In this document: positions 34,167-42,625 of the stretch, piece by piece | Numbering within the stretch: position 1 is the stretch's first letter | Layout: the number at the start of each line of letters is the position of its first letter | Assembly (NCBI GenBank): GCA_019637195.1 | Contig: JAHBWA010000017.1 | Location: forward strand, 31,012 to 95,011 | Source: Labilithrix sp. | GTDB taxonomy: Bacteria > Myxococcota_A > Polyangia > Polyangiales > Polyangiaceae | Direction: 5' to 3' | DNA: 64,000 nt | Program-made: the position numbers and the translations under genes | The notes under the pieces: generated by a model | Databases searched by the model: none | Seen by the model: only the letters and a program-made list of their open reading frames with translations | Told to the model about the DNA's origin: nothing

Positions 34167-36146
34167 CTACCGCCCCCGCGGCGGCGTGACCTTGCGCGAC
34201 GGTCTCCGTGACCCCGGCGGCGGGCCGGGGGGCGGCAGCTTCTTCGGCGACGCCGGCTTCCGCGCCGACGCCCGCGGCGCGGCGCGCGGCGCAGCGAAGC
34301 CGTCGACCTTCCATCGGCCGTGCTCCCAGCGGAGCGCGACGTCGCGCGTCTCGAAGTTGCCGAGGCGCACGTGGTACTTCGCCTCGTCCTCCCGCGCGCC
34401 GGCGGGATCGGGATCGGCGCACGTCTCGAGCACGCTCGGGCCGCCGCCGAGCATGAACGCCGCGCGCACCTGGACGAGCGTGGCGATCCGCATGGCGCGC
34501 ACCGAGTCCGTGTTCCAGAGCTGCTCGAACGCCTCCTCGCCGCCGAGCGCCGAGGCCGCGTCGAGGCCGGTGTCGCCGACGAGGTGGTTCGAGATCATCT
34601 GCTCGAGCACGAGCATCCGCGGCTCCGCGGCCCCGAGCTCCGCGAGGAACGCGAGACACGCCAGCCGCGCCGACTTCTCTCGGTCCGGCGGCGACGCGTG
34701 GCGCGCCTCGATCGACGCGGCGGCGCGCAGCGTGTCGAGGACGAAGCGCGACGGAACCGCCAGGCCGACGGAGTCCCGTCCCGCGACCTTGAGCGTGTTG
34801 ACGCCGAGCACGCGGCCGGACTCGTCGGTCAGCGGACCGCCGCTCGAGCCCGGATCGATCGGCGCGGTGTGCTGCAGGTACGTGAGCGGACGCGTGCCGT
34901 CGTCGAGCTTGAAGCTCTCGTTCGACACGTAGCCCTTCGTCGTCTGGTACGAAGGCCGACCGACGAGGCCCGGGAAGCCCGTCGCGATCACGACCTGCTG
35001 GTCCTTCGCCGGGGCCCGCGAGAACGCGAAGCCCTCCCGCACCGCGAGGTCTCCCTTGGTGGGGCGCAGGACCGCCAGGTCGTGGATCGGGTTCGAGTAC
35101 ACGACCTCGGCGACGCCGAGCGACGTCCCGTCCGCGAGCTCGAGGTCCGCGCGATCGCCGAGCTCGATCACGTGGCGGTTCGTGACGACGAGCAGCTCGG
35201 ACTTGCCGTCGTCGGTCCGCTTCACGAGGAGAAAGCCGCTCCCGAACGCGCCCTCGGCGCGCGCCTTGTAGAACTCCCGCTCGTCGGCGTCGGTCGACGC
35301 GGCGGCGAGCGAGAGGAGGGCGCGCTCGACGCCCGCGGGCGGCCGCACGTGGACGAGCACGGTGAGCTTGCGCGGATCGGGGCGCTCGGCCGCGACGAGC
35401 TCGGCGGAGCTCGGCGCCTCGCCCTTGCACGACTGGACGAGTCCGTCCATCGCGCCCGAGAGGTCCTTCTGGACCGCCGCCCACACGGCCGGCATCGACG
35501 CCGCCTCGTTCGTGCGCGCCTTCGACGCCTCCTCGATGGCCTTGCTCGCGGCGACGGCGCGGTCGCGCGCGCGGGCGAGGCCCGCCGACGAGATCTTGAG
35601 CCCGGCGAGCGACGCGACGGCGATCGCGTGATCGGCCGGCGTGTCGGCGGCGTCGAACTTCTCGACCACGTCGCGGATGCGGGCGCAGTCGGCCGGCGGG
35701 CGCTTGGCCTCGCACGCCGTGCGGAGCGACGTCCACGCCGCTTGCGTCTCCTTGGCGAGCGGCGACAGCTCCCTCGCGTGCTTCTCGAGCGCGTCGCGCT
35801 CGGCGCGCGCGAACTGGGCGGACTTCGCCAGCGCGGAGTGCGCCGTCCTCAGCGGCTCCTCGACCTCGCGCGCCTCGCGCACCGCGCCGAGCTCGCGGTC
35901 GAGCTGGAGCGCGGCGCTCTCGAACGAGAGGAGCAGCTCGAGCCTGCCCGCGTAGCTCACGCCTCGGGTCTTGGCGTCGGCGGCCACAGTCTCGAGGGCC
36001 TCGCCGAACGTCACGAGGTGCGCGGTCACCTCCGCGCACGCCGCCGCGCGAGGCGTGGCGGCGCGCGCGCCCGGATCCTTGGCCGGTCCGCCCTTGCACG
36101 CGGCGAGCGCGAGGCAGACGACGACCGAGGCGAGGCGGAGGCGCAT
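34167..36146 (-). CDS. Trypsin-like (S1C/DegP-type) serine protease lipoprotein
   Basis: Protein of 659 residues, ATG 36146. The leader ends in lipobox LALAAC. Residues 35-280 are helical, with coiled-coil-like Lys/Glu/Ala segments. The protease domain (about 305-480) carries the triad His325 ('VVTNRHVIE'), Asp356 ('NPIHDLAVL') and Ser435 ('DPGSSGGPL'). No PDZ domain follows; residues 500-620 include 'EQLWNTDSVRAMRIATLVQ', and the end is a basic Pro/Lys/Arg tail. It starts 5 bases after the thioredoxin-like gene, so both are in one operon. A probable envelope quality-control or regulated protease. Its 3' part is partly duplicated at 30504-30735. Confidence 0.87.
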   Translation of the reverse strand: MRLRLASVVVCLALAACKGGPAKDPGARAATPRAAACAEVTAHLVTFGEALETVAADAKTRGVSYAGRLELLLSFESAALQLDRELGAVREAREVEEPLRTAHSALAKSAQFARAERDALEKHARELSPLAKETQAAWTSLRTACEAKRPPADCARIRDVVEKFDAADTPADHAIAVASLAGLKISSAGLARARDRAVAASKAIEEASKARTNEAASMPAVWAAVQKDLSGAMDGLVQSCKGEAPSSAELVAAERPDPRKLTVLVHVRPPAGVERALLSLAAASTDADEREFYKARAEGAFGSGFLLVKRTDDGKSELLVVTNRHVIELGDRADLELADGTSLGVAEVVYSNPIHDLAVLRPTKGDLAVREGFAFSRAPAKDQQVVIATGFPGLVGRPSYQTTKGYVSNESFKLDDGTRPLTYLQHTAPIDPGSSGGPLTDESGRVLGVNTLKVAGRDSVGLAVPSRFVLDTLRAAASIEARHASPPDREKSARLACLAFLAELGAAEPRMLVLEQMISNHLVGDTGLDAASALGGEEAFEQLWNTDSVRAMRIATLVQVRAAFMLGGGPSVLETCADPDPAGAREDEAKYHVRLGNFETRDVALRWEHGRWKVDGFAAPRAAPRASARKPASPKKLPPPGPPPGSRRPSRKVTPPRGR

Positions 36147-36151
36147 CGCCT

Positions 36152-36859
36152 TCAGAGCCCGCGCATGTGGCCGCGGAGCTCGTCGTTCTTGGCGAGCCCC
36201 GTGTGCTTCCAGACGATGCGGCCTTCGCGATCGAGGATCACGACGGTCGGCACCGCCGGGATCTCGCCGAACGGCCCCGACGCACCCGTCGCCTCGATGC
36301 CCGCCAGCGCGACCGGGAACTCGACCCCGAGCGTGCTCCGGTACGCGTCGACGAGGACGATCTCCTTGCGCGGGTGCAGCGCGACGACGGCGTAGTTGAC
36401 GCTGTCCCCGTCGTTCTTCGCCATGTGGACGAGGTAGCTCACCTGCGCCTGCCCGATGAGGTCGCCGGTCGTGACGAAGACGAGGACCGTGGGCTTGCCG
36501 CGATGCACCTCGGACGAGACCGCGCGGTCCTCGAGCGGGTCGAAGGCATAGAGCGTAGCTTTGTCCGACGAGGGCAACGGCGTGCCGTCCTTCGTCGAGA
36601 CGCCGACGGCCGGCCCGTCGGCCTGCTTCGGACCGCACGCGACGAGCGCCAGGAGCGCAACGAGCGACGACGCGACGACGGCCCGCGACCCGGCCGACGC
36701 TACCGCGACGGCCCACCCCCCAGCGGTCCCCGCCGCGACGGCCCGCCCCCCAGCGGTCCCCGCCGCGACGGCGCGCGGCGCGACGGCGCGCGGCGCGACG
36801 CCTGCGAAGCGCCTCGCCTCGGACCTCGCGCTCGCGGCGCCGTCCGTCGCCGGCAGCAC
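36152..36859 (-). CDS. TlpA/peroxiredoxin-like lipoprotein lacking CxxC
   Basis: Protein of 235 residues, GTG 36859 two bases after the stop of the upstream gene. Before the hydrophobic leader (lipobox ALVAC near residue 75) there are about 50 Ala/Arg/Gly residues with repeats of 'AVAAGTAGG'; the true start may be further in. The thioredoxin-like fold is visible: 'RGKPTVLVFVTTGDLIGQAQ', 'NYAVVALHP', and the cis-proline strand 'IPAVPTVVILDREGRIVWKHTG'. The redox CxxC after the first strand is replaced by TTGDLIGQ, so it is unlikely to be a thiol oxidoreductase and may bind or scaffold. Confidence 0.78.
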   Translation of the reverse strand: MLPATDGAASARSEARRFAGVAPRAVAPRAVAAGTAGGRAVAAGTAGGWAVAVASAGSRAVVASSLVALLALVACGPKQADGPAVGVSTKDGTPLPSSDKATLYAFDPLEDRAVSSEVHRGKPTVLVFVTTGDLIGQAQVSYLVHMAKNDGDSVNYAVVALHPRKEIVLVDAYRSTLGVEFPVALAGIEATGASGPFGEIPAVPTVVILDREGRIVWKHTGLAKNDELRGHMRGL

Positions 36860-36861
36860 GC

Positions 36862-37515
36862 TCAGTCGTCGCCTTTCTGACCCACGAAGTGATCCCCCTT
36901 CTCCGCGAAGAGCACGTTGAACGTCGTGAGCGAGCCGTAGCAGCCGGTCACGTACTGCTGCAGCTGGACCTTCTCCTCCGCCGAGAGCTTCCCGTTGCCG
37001 TTGATCTTCTGCTCGAGCACCCGGAGCCGATCGCGGATCATCACGATCTTCCCGAAGAGCGACTCGATCGGGATGCGCTTCTCCTGCGTACCTTCCTTGC
37101 CAGGCTTGAGGATCACCTCGCCGCCTTGCCAGCGGCCGCCGAGCTCGACCTCGGCGACGCCGAGCTCGTCACGAATGACCTCACGCAGGACCTCGCGAAA
37201 TTCGTCAGCGTTCATGTCCAGAAGCTCCTCGGGCAGCTCGAAGTCGAAGGGTACACGCGGTTCGCCGGGACGGGCGGCCGCGCGCGGCGATGTCCGCGGA
37301 GCGCGCGGCGCCCGCGTCTTCGGCAGCGGCTTGCCCGTGAACGTCCCGCGCTTCACGTACTGCGAGCACGTGTTGTGCTCGTAGAGCGGCGGCGGCCACA
37401 CCATGAGGAGGCACTCGCCCTTGCGCTTGACCTCGCCGTTCTCGTCGATCGTCTCGATCACGCGGACGAAGCGCGCGCAGCTACCGCATCGCTTGTCGAG
37501 ATCCGGCCGGTCCAT
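36862..37515 (-). CDS. Conserved hypothetical protein with Cys cluster
   Basis: Protein of 217 residues, ATG start. The N-terminus has 'CGSCARF', then Cys about 34 ('GECLLMV') and Cys about 50 ('NTCSQYV'), a possible four-cysteine zinc ribbon. The C-terminal half is helical with a likely coiled coil ('SLFGKIVMIRDRLRVLEQKINGN') followed by 'EEKVQLQQYVTGCYGSLTTFNVLF'. It has no signal peptide and is probably cytoplasmic. It heads the operon with the thioredoxin-like and protease genes. Not otherwise recognised. Confidence 0.72.
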   Translation of the reverse strand: MDRPDLDKRCGSCARFVRVIETIDENGEVKRKGECLLMVWPPPLYEHNTCSQYVKRGTFTGKPLPKTRAPRAPRTSPRAAARPGEPRVPFDFELPEELLDMNADEFREVLREVIRDELGVAEVELGGRWQGGEVILKPGKEGTQEKRIPIESLFGKIVMIRDRLRVLEQKINGNGKLSAEEKVQLQQYVTGCYGSLTTFNVLFAEKGDHFVGQKGDD

Positions 37516-37523
37516 GGCTTCGC

Positions 37524-38213
37524 CTACTCGTCAGAGTCGCCGTCCCTCACGGGATGCGCAAGGTCGGGCGCGAACAAATCGATGTAGCGCACGAGCGACG
37601 GGGGCGCCGTACGGCCTCCACGGCGGTCGGCCACGACCGCGTGGGCGAGCTCTTCCACGACCTCCGGGAGCGGCCCCTCGCGCATGGCGACGCCGACCTC
37701 GGACGCGCACGTGGCGACGTCGTCCTTGTGAGCGAGCCACTTGTGCCAGGCCTCGCGGATGCCGACGTCGGGATCGTAGCGGCAGAAGAGGATCTCGACG
37801 AAGTCGAGGTAGAGCGGCGTGACGATGAGGCACACGCGGTCCTCGCCGTGACGGCCGACGAGCGCCCGGGGAGGAGTGCTCTTCCGCGCGGCGCCGACGA
37901 CGTTGAGGACGATGCGCGCGCGCCGCTCGTCGTCGTCCTCCACGCCGAGCAAGGGCGCGTAGAGCGCGATCTTCGGGACGCCGACCTCCGGCGCGTCGGT
38001 GTCGAGCGCGTCGAGCCATGCGTCGCGACCGTCCGCGCCGAGCGACTCGTACGCGAGCGCCGCGGCCGTCACGGCGTCGGGATCCTTCGCCAGCGCCGCG
38101 AGCCACGTGCGCCACGCCGCGTGGGCGCGCGGATCGACCGACGCGACGCGCTCGCTCGCGGCAATGCGGACGGAGGAGACGTCCCGGTCGCTCGGCTTCT
38201 GACGTTCGGTCAT
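37524..38213 (-). CDS. Hypothetical cytoplasmic protein
   Basis: Protein of 229 residues, ATG 38213. Mostly helical, with 'AWRTWLAALAKDPDAVTAAALAYESLG' and a central hydrophobic core ('VCLIVTPLYLDFVEILFCRYDPDVGI'). No recognised domain. It ends 8 bases before the start of the Cys-cluster gene on the same strand, so it is likely the first gene of that four-gene operon. It faces the FliA-type sigma gene divergently across about 200 bases. Confidence 0.68.
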   Translation of the reverse strand: MTERQKPSDRDVSSVRIAASERVASVDPRAHAAWRTWLAALAKDPDAVTAAALAYESLGADGRDAWLDALDTDAPEVGVPKIALYAPLLGVEDDDERRARIVLNVVGAARKSTPPRALVGRHGEDRVCLIVTPLYLDFVEILFCRYDPDVGIREAWHKWLAHKDDVATCASEVGVAMREGPLPEVVEELAHAVVADRRGGRTAPPSLVRYIDLFAPDLAHPVRDGDSDE

Positions 38214-38411
38214 GCTGGGGTCCGCGGCGGGCGGGCACCCTAGCACCACCACGGCAGACCGGAAGCCACGACGGACCTCGCGGCGCGACGCTCGACGCGC
38301 GGGCGCGGGGCCTCGTCGCCGCCTCCCCGAGCCGCGCCCCGCCCCGCTCCGGACGCACCGCGCGCGCTCCTCGGCGCCGAAGTCTTGACTTGCGGTGGAG
38401 GGACACGGATC

Positions 38412-39137
38412 GTGGAACACATCGTGGGGAACGAACCGAGGATCGTCGATCCGCCCGAGGTGCTCGCGCGGGTGACCGAGGGGCTCCCGCTCGTCGACAT
38501 CATCGCGCGCCAGATGCGCCGGCAGTTCGGCGCGCACGTCCAGGTCGACGACCTCGCCTCGCAGGGGCGCGAGGCGCTCCTCGCGGCCGCGCGCTCCTTC
38601 GACGCCGAGCGCGGGATCCCCTTCCGTCGCTGGGCGAACCTCCGCATCCGCGGCGCGATGATCGACTCGGTCCGCCAGAGCGGGAGCCTCCCGAAGCGCG
38701 TCTACCGCAAGCTCCGCGCCCTGCAGGCCGCCGACCTCGTGCACGACGCGGCGAACGAGGAGCAAGCCGCCGCTCCCCCGCAGACCGCCGAGGCCGCCGA
38801 CGCGCGCGTCGGCGACCAGCTCGCCTCCGCCGCGATGGCGATGGCCCTCAGCTTCCTCTCCCCGCGCCGCGGCGAGGCGCTCGAGAGCGCGAAGGATCCG
38901 GACCACAGCCCGGAGTCGAACGTCGGCCACGCCCAGCTCATCGCGCGGATCAAGCTGGCGATCGCCGAGCTCCCCGACCAGGAGCGCACGCTCCTCACGC
39001 GGCACTACTTCGACGAGGTCAACCTCGACGAGGCCGCGCGGGAGCTCGGCCTCTCCAAGTCGTGGGCGAGCCGCCTCCACGCGCGCGGCATCGAAGCGAT
39101 CGCGCGCCACTTCAAGCGCGCGCGCATCGGACCGTAA
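38412..39137 (+). CDS. FliA/WhiG-type RNA polymerase sigma factor
   Basis: Protein of 241 residues. GTG 38412 has GGTGGAGGG at good spacing. Region 2 (about 25-95) reads 'VDDLASQGREALLAAARSFDAERGIPFRRWANLRIRGAMIDSVRQ', a typical sigma-28-group block; a region 3 remnant and an Ala-rich loop follow; region 4 (about 185-232) has 'LPDQERTLLTRHYFDEVNLDEAARELGLSKSWASRLHARGIEAI' with a clear helix-turn-helix. It is probably an alternative sigma factor. It lies 83 bases upstream of a type III secretion inner-rod-like gene on the same strand. Confidence 0.9.
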   Translation: MEHIVGNEPRIVDPPEVLARVTEGLPLVDIIARQMRRQFGAHVQVDDLASQGREALLAAARSFDAERGIPFRRWANLRIRGAMIDSVRQSGSLPKRVYRKLRALQAADLVHDAANEEQAAAPPQTAEAADARVGDQLASAAMAMALSFLSPRRGEALESAKDPDHSPESNVGHAQLIARIKLAIAELPDQERTLLTRHYFDEVNLDEAARELGLSKSWASRLHARGIEAIARHFKRARIGP

Positions 39138-39220
39138 GAATCGCGCAACCCGGCGCCCGCGCGGCCGAAGCGCTCCCCATGCGAGTCGGAGACGCGAGCA
39201 CGCGGGACGGGAGACTCACC

Positions 39221-39574
39221 ATGGACGGCCCGGCGCGGGCCTCGAAGCACGACGGCCCGGCGCGGGCCTCGAAGCACGACGGCCCGGCGCGGGCCTCGAA
39301 GCACGACGGCCCCGCCCGCGTCGCGGCGCCGCCCGCGGCCGACGCCGGTCCGAGCCCCTTCGCCCGGATCCTCCAGGGGCTCGGCCGCGAGGTCGACCGC
39401 GGCGAGGCGCTCGTGAAGCGCGTCGTCGGAGGCGGCGGCGGCAAGGAGATCGGCAACGTCGAGCTGCTGGCGCTCCAGGCCGGCGTCTACCGCTACAGCG
39501 AGGCCGTGGACCTGTCGGCGAAGCTGGTCGATCGCGCCGCGAGCGGGGTCAAGACCGTGCTCCAGGGGCAGTGA
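39221..39574 (+). CDS. Type III secretion inner-rod-like (YscI/EscI-type) small protein
   Basis: Protein of 117 residues from ATG 39221, which has GGGAG seven bases upstream; ATG 39179 in the same frame is an alternative without a good site. Residues 2-35 are three and a half copies of a 9-residue repeat (DGPARASKH) encoded by a 27-base tandem repeat. The C-terminal 70 residues ('FARILQGLGREVDRGEALV', 'NVELLALQAGVYRYSEAVDLSAKLVDRAASGVKTVLQGQ') match the YscI/HrpB/EscI inner-rod pattern, in which an amphipathic helix ends in 'LQxQxYrYsxxVelaskvvdrat..vkt.lq'. No other secretion gene is in the window. Confidence 0.72.
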   Translation: MDGPARASKHDGPARASKHDGPARASKHDGPARVAAPPAADAGPSPFARILQGLGREVDRGEALVKRVVGGGGGKEIGNVELLALQAGVYRYSEAVDLSAKLVDRAASGVKTVLQGQ

Positions 39575-39597
39575 TGCGCTAGAGAGCACGCCGCAGC

Positions 39598-40689
39598 ATG
39601 AGCGCCGGCGCCTCCAGCAAGCGATCCCGCGTCCTCGTCGCGATGAGCGGCGGGGTCGACTCCGCCGTGGCAGCCGCGCGGCTCGTCGACGAAGGCCACG
39701 ACGTCGTCGGCGTCACGCTCCACCTCTGGGACTACCCGGAGTCCGGTCCCGGCGCCCACGGCCGCTGCTGCGCGCCCGAGGACCAGTACGACGCGCGCCG
39801 GACGGCGGACGCGCTCGGCATCCCGCACTTCACGTTCGACCGCCGCGAGCTCTTCGCGAAGACGGTCGTTGCGCCGTTCGTCGAGGCGTACCTCGCGGGC
39901 GAGACGCCCAGCCCGTGCGCCGCCTGCAACCGCGGCGTGAAGATCAACGAGCTCGCCGCGCTCGCCGATCGGCTCGACGCCGCGCACGTCGCGACGGGCC
40001 ACTACGCGCGCCTCGGCCGCACAGACGACGGCGCGCCCTTCCTCCGCGAGGGCGTCGACGCCTCGAAGGACCAGAGCTACTTCCTCTACGCCACGAAGCG
40101 CGCCGAGCTCGAGCGGCTCGTCTTCCCGCTCGGCGGCAGCACGAAGGCCGAGGTCCGCGCCGAGGCCGTCCGCCGCGGCCTGCCCGGCGCGACCAAGGGA
40201 GAGAGCCAGGAGCTCTGCTTCGTCGGCGCAGGCGCGGGCGCGTACGCCGCGTTCGTCGAGGAGCGCGCGAAGGGCCGCCTCCGCCCGGGGCCGATCGTCG
40301 ACGCCGACGGCCGCGTCGTCGGCGCCCACGACGGCGTCCATCGCTTCACCGTCGGCCAGCGCAAGGGCCTCGGCGTGGCCCTCGGCAAGCCCGCGTTCGT
40401 GACGTCGATCGATCCCGAGACCGCGACGGTCCGCCTCGGCGACGAGTCCGACCTCGCCGCCCGCGAGGCGCGCATCGAGGACATCGTGGTGGCGCCCGGC
40501 GTCGAGCTCCCGCTCGAGGCGCGCGTGCGCGTCCGCTATCGTCACGAAGGCGCGCAGGGCCGCGTCGAGCGCACGCGCGACGCCGCCGGGACGATCCGCT
40601 TCGACGCGCCGGTGCGCGCGGTCAGCCGCGGGCAGATCGCCGTCTTCTACGACGGCGACCGCGTGCTCGGCGGCGCGCGCATCTGTTAG
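39598..40689 (+). CDS. mnmA: tRNA-specific 2-thiouridylase MnmA
   Basis: Protein of 363 residues. It catalyses the final sulfur transfer to uridine 34 of Lys, Glu and Gln tRNAs. The PP-loop SGGVDS is at residues 17-22. The catalytic pair is Cys107 in 'SPCAACNRGVK' and Cys207 in 'QELCFVG'. 'DASKDQSYFLY' and 'HRFTVGQRKGLG' are standard MnmA blocks, and the length is normal. The ATG follows the inner-rod-like gene by 23 bases. All key residues are present. Confidence 0.96.
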   Translation: MSAGASSKRSRVLVAMSGGVDSAVAAARLVDEGHDVVGVTLHLWDYPESGPGAHGRCCAPEDQYDARRTADALGIPHFTFDRRELFAKTVVAPFVEAYLAGETPSPCAACNRGVKINELAALADRLDAAHVATGHYARLGRTDDGAPFLREGVDASKDQSYFLYATKRAELERLVFPLGGSTKAEVRAEAVRRGLPGATKGESQELCFVGAGAGAYAAFVEERAKGRLRPGPIVDADGRVVGAHDGVHRFTVGQRKGLGVALGKPAFVTSIDPETATVRLGDESDLAAREARIEDIVVAPGVELPLEARVRVRYRHEGAQGRVERTRDAAGTIRFDAPVRAVSRGQIAVFYDGDRVLGGARIC

Positions 40690-40700
40690 TCTCCGCGCTC

Positions 40701-41534
40701 GTGAAGAGCAGTCGGCCAGCGGCGAGCCCTCGGCGCGGCCCGCCAGGAAAGAGCGGCGCGCGAGGTGCCGCTCGGCGCGTCGCGAGCCTGGGCGGCGTCG
40801 CGGTCGCGCTCGCCGCGCTCGCGCCCGCGTGCTCTCAGGGCGAGGGCGAGGGGCGCATCGTCGGCACGCTCGACGCGCCGGACTGCTGGACCGGAGCGTT
40901 CGAGCTCGAGCCGGATTTCCTCGCCGCCGTCCCGTACCGCGACGCGCTCACGCTGCGCATCCAGAGCGGGAGCGACTTTCAGAACTTCTCCGACGGGCTC
41001 ACGATCTTGATCAACGATCGGACGCAGATCCGGCCCGAGCCGAGCCGCGGCTTCGCCGGGCGCTACCGCGAGCCGCTGCCCGTCGATCTACCGCCGGCGG
41101 TCACGCCGCCGGGCATGCCGGTGAGGGGCGACGCCTCGCCGGCCCTCGTGAACATGACGCTCTACCTCCAGAGGAGCTGCCGCACGCAGACGGTCACGCT
41201 CCAGGCGGTCGACGAGGTGACCATCCCGGCGGACGGCACGTGCACCGCGCCCGCCCTCCGCGGCTCCGATCCGACGCAGGGGTGCGCGCCGGACGCGGAG
41301 CTGCCGGCGGGCGTCGGGAGCGGCAAGAGCGTCATCGCCTTCACGAGCGTGTCGAACGGGAGGCTCGACGAGGAGACCGCGGCCGAGCGCCTCAACGCCG
41401 GCTGCTTCGACGTGTACCTCGCGGATCCCCGCGAGGCCACGCCCGACGGCCCGCCTCCGCCGTGCCGCGGTCACATCCGCGGCTCGTTCTCGTTCTTCTT
41501 CGAGCGCGGGCGACCGAGCCAACCCTTCCCGTGA
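40701..41534 (+). CDS. Putative lipoprotein
   Basis: Protein of 277 residues. GTG 40701 lies 11 bases after mnmA. An Arg-rich n-region of about 28 residues precedes a hydrophobic stretch ending in 'ALAPAC', a plausible lipobox. The mature part is beta-rich with conserved-looking segments 'GTLDAPDCWTGAFELEPDFLAAVPYRDALTLRIQSG' and 'GHIRGSFSFFFERGRPSQPFP'. Several cysteines are present. Proteins of this kind are conserved but unassigned in myxobacteria. Confidence 0.75.
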   Translation: MKSSRPAASPRRGPPGKSGARGAARRVASLGGVAVALAALAPACSQGEGEGRIVGTLDAPDCWTGAFELEPDFLAAVPYRDALTLRIQSGSDFQNFSDGLTILINDRTQIRPEPSRGFAGRYREPLPVDLPPAVTPPGMPVRGDASPALVNMTLYLQRSCRTQTVTLQAVDEVTIPADGTCTAPALRGSDPTQGCAPDAELPAGVGSGKSVIAFTSVSNGRLDEETAAERLNAGCFDVYLADPREATPDGPPPPCRGHIRGSFSFFFERGRPSQPFP

Positions 41535-41625
41535 CCGCCGCGAGCGCGGACGCGCGGACGGCGCCGCTGTAGGGAGCTCGGAGCCGTCGTCGCCCTCGCG
41601 GGCCGCGCCCGAGGGTGATGCTTGC

Positions 41626-42594
41626 GTGCCTCTGCCGAGGCCGATAGCGTCATCAATAGTGGAAAGATCTGGCGCCCTACATGCGTTCGGGGCACGCGCC
41701 GCGGCGCTGGGCACGGTGGTCGTGCTCGGTTTGCTCGCGGGCGAGGCCCACGCGGCCGACGCGGCCGCCGGTGGCCCCGCGCTCCGGCAGGCGCGCGCCG
41801 CGTGGGATCGCCGCGCGCTCGAGACCGCCGAGCCCCTCTACCGCGAGGCGCTCGAGAAGGGCGGGCTCGCGCCGAACGAGGTGCTCGAGGGGTATGTCCG
41901 CCTCGGATCGATCCGCGCCGTGCTCGGCAAGCGCGACTCCGCGATCGCCGCGTTCCGCGCCGCGTCGATCCTCGACTCGGACTTCAACGTCCCGGGCGAG
42001 GCCGGGTCGAAGGGCGCGGCCCTCGCCGAGCGCGCGAAGCGCGACACCGCGAAGATCGGCAGCATCCAGCTCGCGGTGCAGGCGCCGCGCGAGGTGCAGC
42101 CCGGGAAATCGTTCACGATCACGGCGACCCTCGACAAGGCCCACCTCCCCATCGTGAGCCGGATCGGCGTCATCGCCAAGGACGGCACCACCGGCAAGGA
42201 GGTCTCGCTCGACGCGAAGCCCGACGAAGCCGTCGAGTTCGAGATCGACTCCGACATCACGCTCCCCGGCGCGAGCATCCTCGTCCACGTCGACGCGCTC
42301 GACGGCCACGACAACCGCCTCGCGTCGACCGAAGAGCGCGTGCGCGTCCCCGAGAAGGACACCGACAAGGGCGCGGTCGCCGGCCGATCGGGCTCGAAGG
42401 AGGGCAGCGGCGGCAGCGGCGGCGACAAGCCCGCCGGCGATCCCGACGTCCGCAAGGGCGGCGCGTTCTGGTCGTCGCCGTGGCCCTACGTGATCGGCGG
42501 GATCGCCCTCGTCGGGGCCGGCACCGCGGTATTCTTCGGGACGCGCCCGTCGCCGAACGTGTCGGTCGGACAGGTGGGGGTCCGGGAGCAGTGA
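41626..42594 (+). CDS. Exported protein with TPR-like N-terminus and C-terminal anchor
   Basis: Protein of 322 residues, GTG start. A hydrophobic segment at about 25-44 with 'GEAHAADA' looks like a signal peptide. Residues 50-130 form TPR-like helices ('LRQARAAWDRRALETAEPLYREALEKGG', 'VRLGSIRAVLGKRDSAIAAFRAAS'). Residues 145-240 are a beta-sandwich, followed by a Gly/Lys/Ser linker and one membrane span near 282-304. It is probably a periplasm-facing adaptor. The next gene, a Ser/Thr kinase, starts 31 bases later on the same strand, suggesting a sensing or signalling partnership. Confidence 0.74.
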   Translation: MPLPRPIASSIVERSGALHAFGARAAALGTVVVLGLLAGEAHAADAAAGGPALRQARAAWDRRALETAEPLYREALEKGGLAPNEVLEGYVRLGSIRAVLGKRDSAIAAFRAASILDSDFNVPGEAGSKGAALAERAKRDTAKIGSIQLAVQAPREVQPGKSFTITATLDKAHLPIVSRIGVIAKDGTTGKEVSLDAKPDEAVEFEIDSDITLPGASILVHVDALDGHDNRLASTEERVRVPEKDTDKGAVAGRSGSKEGSGGSGGDKPAGDPDVRKGGAFWSSPWPYVIGGIALVGAGTAVFFGTRPSPNVSVGQVGVREQ

Positions 42595-42625
42595 TGGACC
42601 GATTGACCCGAACCAGGAGAGCGAC

